DNA of 64,000 bases. Origin: Stieleria mannarensis (lineage in GTDB: Bacteria; Planctomycetota; Planctomycetia; Pirellulales; Pirellulaceae). The stretch lies in the NCBI RefSeq assembly GCF_014154935.1, contig NZ_JACEHH010000003.1, positions 124,001 to 188,000 of the forward strand, in the 5' to 3' direction. A model generated the notes under the pieces. The model saw nothing but the letters and a program-made list of their open reading frames with translations. It ran no database searches and was not told the origin of the DNA. How positions within the stretch are numbered: the first letter of the stretch is position 1; the number at the start of each line of letters is the position of its first letter. Made by a program: the position numbers and the translations under genes. This document shows, one piece after another, positions 44,364 to 53,364 of this stretch.

Positions 44364-45803
44364 TCAATCATTCGGGTCAATCAGGTTGATCCAATCCGGA
44401 TAAACCGGTCGAATTTCCGTGTCTCGCTTGCCCGGCCCGGTCGGTGCCGGCGGGCATCGCTCAATCACTTCGGTCAGCCGTTGCCGAGTCTGCATCGCCT
44501 GGGAATCGAGCCCTTGATCGGCCAGGTCATTCGATTCCCGTAGATCGACGGGTACGTTGTAAAAACGTCCGTCGCGGTAAAGTTTAAACTCCTGGTTGCG
44601 GACAAACTGGCCCGGAGTCTTGTTCCAATAGGGTTGATAGTGGCACAACACCCATTGCCTGGGGTTCCCCGTTTCGCCCCGCAACTGTGGCAGAAAACTG
44701 CGGCCGTCGATCGGATCATCCGCGCCGAGGGTTTGACCGGACGCGGCGGCCAGGGTGGGGAACAGATCGGTGAACTCGATCAGGTCGTCGAGCACCGTTC
44801 CCGGCGGTGTCGTGCCTTTCCAAGACGCGACCATCGGCACGTGCGTCCCCATGTCGGTCATGCCTCCCTTTCCTCCCCGGATCATTTGACCGTTCCAACG
44901 CGAACTGATCGACGTGTTGGTCCCGTTGTCGGCGGTGAAGATGACGATCGTGTTTTCCAACTGGTCGAGTTGGCGGACCTTGGCGACAATTCGGCCGACG
45001 ATTTTGTCCATGTAGTGGACCATCGCGACGAAGTTTTCCTTCCGCTGTGCCTTGTTCTTAGGAGCTTTGTTGGCGGATTGGTCGCGCGGTGCATCGCCGA
45101 TGGTGTCCGGAGTTTGGACGAACGGGTCGTGCACCAACATCATCGGGTAGTAGACAAAAAACGGATCGTGTTGATTTCGCTGCATGAAGTCACAGATGAA
45201 ATCGCACAGCAGATCCGGCCCGTACTTTCCACGGTTGTCCTGGACGGTTTGCATCCGGCCGTTGCGTTCCAGTGGCGGGCTCCAAAACCGTTCGCCGCCA
45301 CCCTCTTTGATCTGCTTTCCCGTCGTGACCTGCCACAAGTACGACTCGTCGAACCCGGCTTGTTGCGGACGCGTCGAGTCGTCGTGACCGGGCAACTGGT
45401 TGTACAGTCCGTTGAGTTGCCATTTTCCGGCGATCGCGGTCTTGTAGCCGGCCGCCTGCATCAAATGTCCGAACGTCTTTTCCTTGGGATCCAGGTAGCC
45501 GAAGTGGGTGTAGTTGCGAAAGTTGTACTTGCCGGTCATCAATTTGACGCGACTGGGAGTGCAGATCGGCGTCGAGTAGCAATGGGTGAACCGCACTCCA
45601 TCGGCCGCCAGGGCATCGATGTGCGGCGTCGAGTAGTCTTCGGCGCCGTAGCAGCTGAACGCTTCCCAACTGACATCGTCGGCCATGATCAGGATCACGT
45701 TCGGCTTGTCGCCGATCTCCCTCGCCAACGCAGTTCGCGCCGTACCGGAGTTCAAAAACCCGATCAAGCACAGAATGCCGACGGCGTTGACGATCAATTT
45801 CAT
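44364..45803 (-). CDS. Secreted sulfatase
   Basis: 479 residues. Signal peptide (LIVNAVGILCLIGFLNSG), then the arylsulfatase fold: metal ligands in NVILIMADDVSWEAFSCYG, the formylglycine motif CTPSR (ICTPSRVKLMTGKYNF), AGKWQLNG and a second metal site TADNGTN. The Cys of CTPSR must be converted to formylglycine by a maturase not seen here. Planctomycetes use many such enzymes to remove sulfate from algal polysaccharides; the actual substrate is unknown. Confidence 0.95.
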   Translation of the reverse strand: MKLIVNAVGILCLIGFLNSGTARTALAREIGDKPNVILIMADDVSWEAFSCYGAEDYSTPHIDALAADGVRFTHCYSTPICTPSRVKLMTGKYNFRNYTHFGYLDPKEKTFGHLMQAAGYKTAIAGKWQLNGLYNQLPGHDDSTRPQQAGFDESYLWQVTTGKQIKEGGGERFWSPPLERNGRMQTVQDNRGKYGPDLLCDFICDFMQRNQHDPFFVYYPMMLVHDPFVQTPDTIGDAPRDQSANKAPKNKAQRKENFVAMVHYMDKIVGRIVAKVRQLDQLENTIVIFTADNGTNTSISSRWNGQMIRGGKGGMTDMGTHVPMVASWKGTTPPGTVLDDLIEFTDLFPTLAAASGQTLGADDPIDGRSFLPQLRGETGNPRQWVLCHYQPYWNKTPGQFVRNQEFKLYRDGRFYNVPVDLRESNDLADQGLDSQAMQTRQRLTEVIERCPPAPTGPGKRDTEIRPVYPDWINLIDPND

Positions 45804-45854
45804 AACAGGTTTTCAGCTAAAATCGAGCGTGAGTAAAGAGACGTCTCAAGCACC

Positions 45855-46079
45855 CTAACTTAGCCGGCTACCGCTGTAACGGCCATCGCCACTGGTCGCC
45901 AACAGCAGTTCGGCACGATCCATCAGCTCCGATTCGTCAGTCTGGTTGCCCGTCGGGGCGGTCGCTCGAAAATCGGCATGGCAATGCCCACACGTGATTT
46001 CCTTTCCAAAGCATTGGATCGGGATCAGAGTCTTGCGGCCGCAAATCGGACACGTTTTGCAAAATTTCAATTGGGTCAT
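45855..46079 (-). CDS. Small zinc-ribbon protein
   Basis: 74 residues from ATG 46079 (MTQLKFCKTCPICGRKTLIP); a start at 46118 would add 13 residues. Two CxxC pairs (CPIC and CGHC) form a zinc ribbon; the C-terminal part is acidic and unstructured. Function unknown; possibly nucleic-acid or protein binding. Confidence 0.65.
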   Translation of the reverse strand: MTQLKFCKTCPICGRKTLIPIQCFGKEITCGHCHADFRATAPTGNQTDESELMDRAELLLATSGDGRYSGSRLS

Positions 46080-46118
46080 GCCATCACTCCGTTGTTTCAT
46101 TCGTTCAAACCACGACAC

Positions 46119-46572
46119 GCTGCGTCAAGCTGATCATTTGCACGAGCTGTCCCATCTGGAACCCCACGCAAATGTGTCATTGCCAAAGTGAACACGCCAA
46201 CGTTGTTGATCGAAACGGTGGACACGTTCGCTACGGCCGATTGCTGAACTCTCCAGGGACCATGATGTCCCGAGGTGCCCGAGGAATCGGGCGCAAGAAT
46301 CGTTCTTTGATAAGAGAGGTCCGCGATTGGTCGCCAATCGCGATGGGCACGATTCTAGGTGATGCTCGCCCCCCGTCAACTGAAGAGACTTTCACTATCG
46401 CCGGATTTCGCAACCGTTCATCGGATCCTCACCGATTTGCAATCAAGCCATCGCCGAGCCACGCAGTCGCGGAAGCCGCCAAGGCTTTCGGCGCCCCCAA
46501 AGCGGCTTTTTAGCTGGGGAGCGAAACTCTTGGCGAATTCCGCTACGTGGCCCCTGTCATCAGACGCAAGCC
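46119..46572. other. Gene-free stretch with small repeats
   Basis: No convincing gene. It has an inverted pair CATTTGC (46135-46141) and GCAAATG (46168-46174), and near 46467-46492 the repeat GTCGCGGAAGCCGCCAAGGC, which recurs near 57403-57422. Confidence 0.5.
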
Positions 46573-47082
46573 TCACGAACTCGCTTGCGTTTTTTCGGGC
46601 AACACCCACTCCGGCCGAATGAAATGACAGGTGTACCCACCGGGATGTCGTACCAAGTAATCCTGGTGCTCGGGTTCGGCTTCCCAGAAATCCCCAGCCG
46701 GTTCGACTTCGGTGACCACCTTGCCCGGCCACAACCCCGACGCGTCGACTTCGGCGATGGTTTCTTCGGCGATGCGTTTCTGATCGTCGTCGGTGTAATA
46801 GATTGCCGACCGGTACGACATGCCGCGGTCATTGCCTTGTCGGTTCAAGGTCGTCGGATCATGCACCCGAAAGAAAAATTCCAACAGTTTCCGAAAGCTC
46901 GTTCGGGCCGGGTCGAACATCACCTCAATCGCTTCGGCATGGGTGCCGTGGTTGCGGTAGGTCGCATGGTCCACGTCGCCACCGGTGTAACCGACTCGGG
47001 TGGACGTGACACCGGGTTGCTTGCGAAACAGGTCTTCCATTCCCCAGAAACATCCGCCCGCTAAAACGGCTCGTTCAGTCAT
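46573..47082 (-). CDS. msrA: Peptide methionine sulfoxide reductase MsrA
   Basis: 169 residues. The catalytic motif [10 protein letters not shown] is near the N-terminus ([10 protein letters not shown]), followed by [25 protein letters not shown], and [23 protein letters not shown] in the conserved order; [17 protein letters not shown] ends the domain. Reduces S-form methionine sulfoxide in oxidised proteins using a thioredoxin-type donor. Full length, intact active-site Cys. Confidence 0.97.
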   Translation of the reverse strand: MTERAVLAGGCFWGMEDLFRKQPGVTSTRVGYTGGDVDHATYRNHGTHAEAIEVMFDPARTSFRKLLEFFFRVHDPTTLNRQGNDRGMSYRSAIYYTDDDQKRIAEETIAEVDASGLWPGKVVTEVEPAGDFWEAEPEHQDYLVRHPGGYTCHFIRPEWVLPEKTQASS

Positions 47083-47227
47083 TGTTACGGCTCCCCAAAA
47101 TCAATGCATGCGTGATTGCGGTGGTCGGGCACAGCGTGGTCAGTCCCGCACCCGATTTTAGTATACCGGGGCGGAGAGCCCTCGATGGACGTCGCTCTGC
47201 TCCCCAGAGTGCGGATTCTCCAGCGGA

Positions 47228-47253
47228 CCACCTTCTCGCGAAGGTAGCTACGT
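47228..47253 (-). repeat. ACGTAGCTACCTTCGC dispersed repeat, copy 3 (inverted)
   Basis: Plus strand reads CCACCTTCTCGCGAAGG followed by TAGCTACGT, the reverse complement of the core of the repeats at 8391 and 9520. It lies about 80 bp upstream of the DUF1592 gene. Confidence 0.65.
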
Positions 47254-47331
47254 CTGGGGGAGCAACGTCTGGGTGCCGAATCATGACGATTTGGCCATTG
47301 GACAATTGTCCCAAGCTGCTAAAATGGGGGT

Positions 47332-49764
47332 ATGAACACTCCCGCCTCCTCGTGCGCCCGCACGGGTTTGCTGCGGACATCGGTGCTGTTCGCACTGGTT
47401 TTTGCAGTCGCTTCTAACCTGAACGCCGCCGAAAACGCTTCTTCCGCGGACCCTCAGCGCGCCACGCGTACGGAATTCGTGCAGCAATTCTGTATCGACT
47501 GCCATGACCAATACACTCAAGAAGGCGACTTGAATCTGGAGGATCTGACGTTTGATCCTTCCGACGCCTCCAATCGTCGCCGGTGGGTGGCGATCTTCGA
47601 CCGTGTCCGATCGGGCGAAATGCCGCCCGAGGAGGGTGAACGTCCCGATCAAGCGGCGCTCGAGGACTTCCTGGCGTCGATCGATGCACCGCTGGTCGAC
47701 GTGCTGCGCCAGGAGACTCAAACCCTCGGTCGCGTCCGCTCGCGTCGATTGAACCGGACCGAATACGAAAACACGATGCACGATTTGCTGGGCATCGACA
47801 TTCCGCTGCGAGACTTCTTGCCCGAGGACACCTATCACGACGGTTTTGCGACCGTCGCCCGAGCGCAACAGATTTCGCATCATCTGCTGGAAAAGTATCT
47901 CGATGCGGCCGACGCGGCTCTGGAGGAAGCGTTTGGTCGCGCCCTCGACGGCCAACGCAAACCGTTTTCGCATACCTACAGCAGTGCCGAACTGGGACGA
48001 AAGGTCGGACAACGCGACCCCTGGCACGTCGGCGACAAAACGATCGCGTGGTCAGCGACCCAAGTGTATCACGGCCGCGTGCCGGAAACGGAGGTGAAGC
48101 GGACCGGTTGGTATCGGATCACGTTGCACGACGCCCACGCCGTCAACGTCAAATCGGAGCAGGGTAAACTGGAGCAGGGTCAGCCGGCACCGGGGATCTG
48201 GTGCACCGTGCGCACCGGAGTTTGTTTCGCCAATGCGCCGATGATGTATCTGGCCGGGATCTTTCGCGCCGACACTACCCCACGTGACGTGAGTTTTGAT
48301 GCCTGGATTCGCAAGGGACATCTGATCGAAGCCCGGCCGACCGATCACACGATTGAGCGTGTGCGGGGAACGAAACTGAATAATTACCGCGGATCGACCC
48401 GGGACAAACGTCCGATGCCGAAAGCCCCCGGACTGGCCTACACGTCGATCACGATGCAATCGATCCACAAGGCGCCGCCGGCGGATGCCGTCGCGCGAAT
48501 CCTGTTCGGCAAGTTCGATGTCAGCGACGACATGACGCGTGACGAACTCGCGCGTGTGGTCAGGCGATTTGCAACGCGTGCTTTTCGTCGCCCGCTGACC
48601 GACGACCAGTGGGCGCCTTACCTGTCGTTGGTCGACGAAGACTTAGACGCGGGGATCGGCCCACGCGAAACGTTGCTACGCGCCTATCGCACAATCCTTT
48701 GTTCGCCGCGTTTTTTGTACTTCAACGAAACGCCCGGTGGACTGGATGACCACGCCATCGCAACGCGGCTAAGCTATTTCCTGTGGTCGACGATGCCCGA
48801 CGAGACATTGCGGGCGGCGGCCCGGGCCGGTGAGTTGACCGATTCGACGACGCGACGACGACACGTCCAGCAGATGCTGGACGATCCACGCACCGAGCGA
48901 TTGATTGATGCACTGGCCGACCAGTGGCTGAATCTCCGCGAGATCGATTTCACCACGCCCGACGCGGGGCTGTATCCGGAATTCGACGAGACGCTGCAGC
49001 AGTCGATGGTCGATGAGACCCACGCCTTCCTTGCCAAATTGATTCGTGACGACTTGCCGGCCGCCAACCTGATCGATTCCGATTTCGCGATGCTGAACGA
49101 GCGGCTGGCGAAACATTACGGCATCCCCGACGTCCATCACGAACAAATCAAAGCGGTCTCATTGCCGCCCGACTCTCACCGCGGTGGCCTGATCACACAA
49201 GGCTCGATCTTGAAAGTCACCGCCAATGGCACGACGACCTCACCGGTAATCCGAGGCGCGTTCATCAACGAACGAATCCTGGGAGTGGAAATCCCACCGC
49301 CGCCGGATAATGTGCCGGCGATCGAACCGGACATTCGTGGTGCTGTTTCGATCCGCGACCAGCTCGAAAAACACAGCAACCAAACCTCGTGCGCGGCCTG
49401 CCATATCAAGATCGACCCGCCGGGGTTCGCGCTGGAAAACTATGATGTGACCGGCGGCTGGCGGACTCGGTATCGCAATTCGCGAAACAAAAAGTCCGGG
49501 CTGCCGGTCGACCCGCACCATCAAACCGCCGATGGGGAAGCGTTCCAGGACATTGAACAATTCAAGCAGATTATTCTGCGTGATCCGGCACAGATCGCTC
49601 GGAATTTCACCCACCAATTGACGACGTATTCGACAGGCGCCCCGGTCAGTTTCAGTGATCGCATCGTGGTCGAAGAAATCCTAGAACAAACTCGCCCAAA
49701 TCAATACGGCATCCGCTCGTTGATTCACGCCGTCGTCGACAGCCCGCTGTTTCTACACAAGTAG
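47332..49764 (+). CDS. DUF1592/DUF1588/DUF1587/DUF1585 planctomycete protein with cytochrome c motif
   Basis: 810 residues. Signal peptide ending near LNAAENASS, then a CIDCH haem-binding motif (QQFCIDCHDQYTQEG), DUF1587 region (RLNRTEYENTMHDLLGIDIP), a DUF1595/1592 block (ATRAFRRPLTDDQW, SPRFLYFNETPGG, TRLSYFLWSTMPDE), DUF1588 with CAACH (QTSCAACHIKIDPPG) and a DUF1585 C-terminus. Such proteins are planctomycete/verrucomicrobial specialities, usually paired with DUF1552; function is unproven, perhaps oxidation of sugars in the periplasm. The DUF1552 partner follows 20 bp downstream. Confidence 0.92.
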   Translation: MNTPASSCARTGLLRTSVLFALVFAVASNLNAAENASSADPQRATRTEFVQQFCIDCHDQYTQEGDLNLEDLTFDPSDASNRRRWVAIFDRVRSGEMPPEEGERPDQAALEDFLASIDAPLVDVLRQETQTLGRVRSRRLNRTEYENTMHDLLGIDIPLRDFLPEDTYHDGFATVARAQQISHHLLEKYLDAADAALEEAFGRALDGQRKPFSHTYSSAELGRKVGQRDPWHVGDKTIAWSATQVYHGRVPETEVKRTGWYRITLHDAHAVNVKSEQGKLEQGQPAPGIWCTVRTGVCFANAPMMYLAGIFRADTTPRDVSFDAWIRKGHLIEARPTDHTIERVRGTKLNNYRGSTRDKRPMPKAPGLAYTSITMQSIHKAPPADAVARILFGKFDVSDDMTRDELARVVRRFATRAFRRPLTDDQWAPYLSLVDEDLDAGIGPRETLLRAYRTILCSPRFLYFNETPGGLDDHAIATRLSYFLWSTMPDETLRAAARAGELTDSTTRRRHVQQMLDDPRTERLIDALADQWLNLREIDFTTPDAGLYPEFDETLQQSMVDETHAFLAKLIRDDLPAANLIDSDFAMLNERLAKHYGIPDVHHEQIKAVSLPPDSHRGGLITQGSILKVTANGTTTSPVIRGAFINERILGVEIPPPPDNVPAIEPDIRGAVSIRDQLEKHSNQTSCAACHIKIDPPGFALENYDVTGGWRTRYRNSRNKKSGLPVDPHHQTADGEAFQDIEQFKQIILRDPAQIARNFTHQLTTYSTGAPVSFSDRIVVEEILEQTRPNQYGIRSLIHAVVDSPLFLHK

Positions 49765-49784
49765 CCTTTGCGCAGGACCAGATC

Positions 49785-51062
49785 ATGAAGTTTACCAACA
49801 CCAAGCTCGATCGACGCACGGTTCTGCGAGGTTCCGGGCTGGCCGTCGGACTGCCGTTCTTGGACGCGATGGTCCCCGCGGTCGCCAAGGCATCGGAAAC
49901 GGAAGCCCCACGGCGGTTTGTCAGTTTCAGCCTGGGACTCGGTTTGCACGGTCCCAATTTGTTTCCGTCCGAATCGGGTTTCGATTACACGCCGTCACCT
50001 TACTTGGCCGAATTCACCGATCTGTTGCCTGACCTGACGGTTTGTTCGGGTGTCTCTCACCCACAGGTCGCCGGCGGTCACCGCGCCGAAGGCACGATTC
50101 TGACGGCGGCCCCGCTTAGCCGAACGGATGCGAATTTCCGCAACTCGATTTCGCTGGATCAATTGATGGCCAAACATCTTGGCAATCACACCCGATTCCC
50201 GTCGTTGGTGCTGAACGCCTCGGGCGACAATTCCAGCCCGTCGTACACCGAGAACGGCGCGATGATTCCGCCGGAGATGTCGCCGTTGCGATTGTTCGAA
50301 CAGTTGTTTGTCCCCGATCCGCCAAAAACGCGTCAACAGAACGCAGAACGGATGCGACACGGCCGCCGCGTGATGGATCTGGTCGCCGACGAAGCCAAGG
50401 CATTGCAACGGACATTGGGAGCCGGAGACCGCGACAAGCTGGACAGCTACTTCACCGCCGTCAATGAACTCGAACAGCGACTGGCGGCCAACCAGGACTG
50501 GATCAACCGCCCCAAGCCCAAGGTCAGTAAACCCGAATCACTGGCTCAGTCGGTTTCCGACGGGATTGAAAAACAGCGCGCAATGTTTGACGTGATGGCG
50601 CTCGCGCTGCAAACCGATTCGACCCGCTTCATCACGCTGCATCTGGGCAACGGCGGCAAGGTCGAACTGGACGGCGTCACCGAGGCGCACCACGCACTCA
50701 GCCACCACGGCCAGGACGAAGAAAAGCTGCGTCAGTTGGCGATCCTGGAAAAAGCGTTGCTCGCCGAATGGGCCGACTTTGTGCGAAAACTAAGAACCGT
50801 GCAGGAGTCCTCCGGATCGCTGTTGGACCAGACGATGGTGTTGTTGACGTCCAACTTGGGCAACGCGTCCAGCCACGACAACAAGAACATGCCCGTGTTG
50901 TTTGCCGGCGGCGGATTCAAACACGGCCAGCACCTGGCGTTTGACGCCAAGAACAACTATCCCCTGCCCAACCTGTACCTGTCCGCGTTGCACCGCCTGG
51001 GGCTGCACCGGGACCACTTCGCGACCAGCACCAGCACGATGACCGGGTTGGAATTGAGCTGA
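49785..51062 (+). CDS. DUF1552 protein
   Basis: 425 residues. The N-terminus LDRRTVLRGSGLAVGLPFLD is a Tat-like signal, followed by FVSFSLGLGLHGPNLFPSES and SGVSHPQVAGGHRAEGTIL that mark DUF1552. The fold is related to alkaline phosphatase/sulfatase-like DUF1501 proteins, with HHALSHHGQDEEKL near 305. Almost always encoded right after DUF1592-type proteins, as here; the pair probably works together outside the cytoplasm. Confidence 0.92.
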   Translation: MKFTNTKLDRRTVLRGSGLAVGLPFLDAMVPAVAKASETEAPRRFVSFSLGLGLHGPNLFPSESGFDYTPSPYLAEFTDLLPDLTVCSGVSHPQVAGGHRAEGTILTAAPLSRTDANFRNSISLDQLMAKHLGNHTRFPSLVLNASGDNSSPSYTENGAMIPPEMSPLRLFEQLFVPDPPKTRQQNAERMRHGRRVMDLVADEAKALQRTLGAGDRDKLDSYFTAVNELEQRLAANQDWINRPKPKVSKPESLAQSVSDGIEKQRAMFDVMALALQTDSTRFITLHLGNGGKVELDGVTEAHHALSHHGQDEEKLRQLAILEKALLAEWADFVRKLRTVQESSGSLLDQTMVLLTSNLGNASSHDNKNMPVLFAGGGFKHGQHLAFDAKNNYPLPNLYLSALHRLGLHRDHFATSTSTMTGLELS

Positions 51063-51092
51063 AGCCGCTTCTGAGTGCTCGCGATCAAAAAC

Positions 51093-51172
51093 TGAGCCGT
51101 CGGCGCTAGCCTCGGGCCTTACAAGTCTCGAAGGAGGGCAAGGCAAGACCCGCGGCTTGCGCCGTCGGCTCA
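51093..51172. repeat. Imperfect 28-bp inverted repeat
   Basis: Left arm 51093-51120 and right arm 51145-51172 are complementary apart from a few mismatches (TGAGCCG-CGGCGC-AGCC-CGGG pattern), loop of 24. It lies just after the DUF1552 stop and may act as a terminator. The rest of 51063-51526 holds further repeat fragments (GCCCGGAAGGGCCGTCG near 51373; GGCTAAAGCCAGACACCAAC near 51418) but no gene. Confidence 0.6.
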
Positions 51173-51526
51173 TCGAGTAGGTGGCATTGGGCTCGCGTCC
51201 TACGGCCGAAAGTACCAAAATCATGTCCGACGCCGGGTGTCCACGTCCTTTTCGATTAGGAATCAATGGTCACCGCTTCGCCCTCGGCTGACGACGGCTG
51301 CGGACAGCGAATATGATGTGCGCCGCAATGACGTTGTTTTGGGTTTGTCTCGGAAAGTCGTTGACGACGACCGCCCGGAAGGGCCGTCGCACGTGAGAGA
51401 GCGTTTGCCTGGGAATCGGCTAAAGCCAGACACCAACGATGGCTGCCTCTTGTATAGCGAATGGCTATCATCCCCGTTGCTGACGATGCCCAAGCCCTCC
51501 CACCCCTTCTCACCGTTTCCACTGCA

Positions 51527-53281
51527 ATGAAAACAATTCTCCGTCTCGCTCGGCAGAGTCACCCTAATTCCCTTGCGCTCGCCGGCGACTGGAAAACGCT
51601 GGGGAACCACCTTCTGGCGAAGGTAACTACGTTCGAGAGGCAAACCACGAGGTTTCGCGTCGACGGCGTTGCGTTCCGTCTTGTTGTGATCGTCGCTGCT
51701 TTGCTGATGTTTGTCACGCCGTCATCCGCGGCGGAAACGATCGACCACCAGAATGACCGGACTTTCTCGGCCGCACAGTGGGACGTTCTCGATCTTCGGT
51801 TTCTTGTCGAGACGCCTTCGGATCGACCGACGGACGTAGAATTTGCGGCAACATTCACCGCCGAGTCCGGAGAACGCTTCGACGTGCCGGGGTTTTACAA
51901 CGGGAACCATGAATACCGCATCCGATTCACGCCATCTGCCCCCGGACGTTGGACTTACCGCACCCGTTCGTCGCAATCGGACCTGGATGGCAAAACGGGA
52001 TCGTTGAATATCAATCCCGCTCGGGACGGACGGAAAGGGGGCATCGAGATCGATGACCAATCGCCGCGGAAATTCCGCTACGAAAATGGCGACCACTACT
52101 ATCCGATCGCATTCGAATGTGATTGGCTGTTCGCACTCGATGCCTACAACCCCGACGACATTCCCAAGACGCGTACGTTGGTCGACGCACTGGCCGACAA
52201 CGGATTCAACCAGGTGGTGATGAATGTCTTTGCCTACGACGTGAACTGGAAAAAAGATCCGCGTCTGACCGCCATCGATGACTACGGCAGCCCAAATGCG
52301 TTCCCGTTCGCCGGAACCAACGACTCGCCCGATCATTCGCAGCTGAACATCGAGTACTTTCAACGTCTCGACCGAGTGATCGAGTACTTGGACCAAAAAG
52401 GAATTGCCGCCCACCTGATGGTCTATGTCTGGAACAAACGCGTCAACTGGCCCGAAGCCGAATCGCCGGAGGACAACCGCTACTTCGATTACGTGGTCAG
52501 CCGCTACCAAGCGTATCCGAATCTGGTCTGGGACGTTTCGAAAGAGGCGTTGGGGTACGGGCACACGGACGTGACCTACATCCACAAACGCATTGAACGA
52601 TTGCGGCGTTCGGATGCCTTCAAACGATTGATCACGGTGCACGACTACGGCTATTGCCGACGGTTTCCTGAAAAGATCGATTTCGTTTCGGTGCAACTGT
52701 GGAGTTCAGAACTTTACAGTGTGATGCGAAACGTGCTGAAAGACATCCCAGGAAAGCCGATCTTGAACATTGAACACGGCGGGTATGAGCGTGGTCCCTA
52801 CGTCGTCTTCACCGGCAATTACACGTCGCCGGAGGTTTGCCTGGAACGGGCCTATCAATGCGTCTTTGCCGGAACGTTCCCCACGCATTATTGGCAGGGC
52901 GCGGCCTGGAATGTGGTCATTCCGGATTTTCAGTCCCTGCCGGATGAATCTCGGCCCCGATTGAATTACTATCGTCATCTTCGAACCCTGGTCGACCGGT
53001 ATGACTTGGGCAACCTGATCGCGGGCGACAAGAAGAGCAACGCGGGGTTCTGTCTTCACAACGGCAAAGGACTGCACGTCTATTATGTTCCACGAGAATG
53101 TGATTTCATCGGACTCCGGTTGCCCCAGCAGGCTCGTGGCCAGACGATGACCACCACTTGGTTTAATCCCTTTGACGGAACGTTCGGCCAGCCGAGCAAG
53201 CAAGAGATTGTGCAGTGGCCGGCGGTCGCCAAACCGGGGGAGGGTTTCCGGATCTTGATCCTGGAAATACAGCCGAATTGA
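51527..53281 (+). CDS. DUF5060/DUF4038 glycoside hydrolase-like secreted protein
   Basis: 584 residues from ATG 51527. The first ~50 residues precede a hydrophobic export segment (LVVIVAALLMFVTPSSAA), and part of this extended N-terminus (about residues 28-36) is encoded by a dispersed repeat, so the true start is unclear; no better in-frame ATG exists. A beta-sandwich DUF5060 domain (~90-180: VEFAATFTAESGERFDVPGF, APGRWTYRTRSSQSDLDGK) is followed by a TIM-barrel DUF4038 region (YYPIAFECDWLFALDAY, NGFNQVVMNVFAYDVNW, YPNLVWDVSKE, KPILNIEHGGYE). Likely cleaves a polysaccharide; the substrate is unknown. Confidence 0.85.
   Translation: MKTILRLARQSHPNSLALAGDWKTLGNHLLAKVTTFERQTTRFRVDGVAFRLVVIVAALLMFVTPSSAAETIDHQNDRTFSAAQWDVLDLRFLVETPSDRPTDVEFAATFTAESGERFDVPGFYNGNHEYRIRFTPSAPGRWTYRTRSSQSDLDGKTGSLNINPARDGRKGGIEIDDQSPRKFRYENGDHYYPIAFECDWLFALDAYNPDDIPKTRTLVDALADNGFNQVVMNVFAYDVNWKKDPRLTAIDDYGSPNAFPFAGTNDSPDHSQLNIEYFQRLDRVIEYLDQKGIAAHLMVYVWNKRVNWPEAESPEDNRYFDYVVSRYQAYPNLVWDVSKEALGYGHTDVTYIHKRIERLRRSDAFKRLITVHDYGYCRRFPEKIDFVSVQLWSSELYSVMRNVLKDIPGKPILNIEHGGYERGPYVVFTGNYTSPEVCLERAYQCVFAGTFPTHYWQGAAWNVVIPDFQSLPDESRPRLNYYRHLRTLVDRYDLGNLIAGDKKSNAGFCLHNGKGLHVYYVPRECDFIGLRLPQQARGQTMTTTWFNPFDGTFGQPSKQEIVQWPAVAKPGEGFRILILEIQPN
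51607..51633 (-). repeat. ACGTAGCTACCTTCGC dispersed repeat, copy 4, inside a coding frame
   Basis: Plus strand CCACCTTCTGGCGAAGG followed by TAACTACGTT, reverse complement of the repeat core at 9520-9546. It falls in the N-terminal extension of the DUF5060/DUF4038 frame. Confidence 0.65.
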
Positions 53282-53364
53282 CGCCGGCTTGCGAACTGAA
53301 TGGGCAATGATGGGTAACGTCGCCGCGCGGCAGGTCTCGCGGATCGCAAACAGGGAATGACAAC

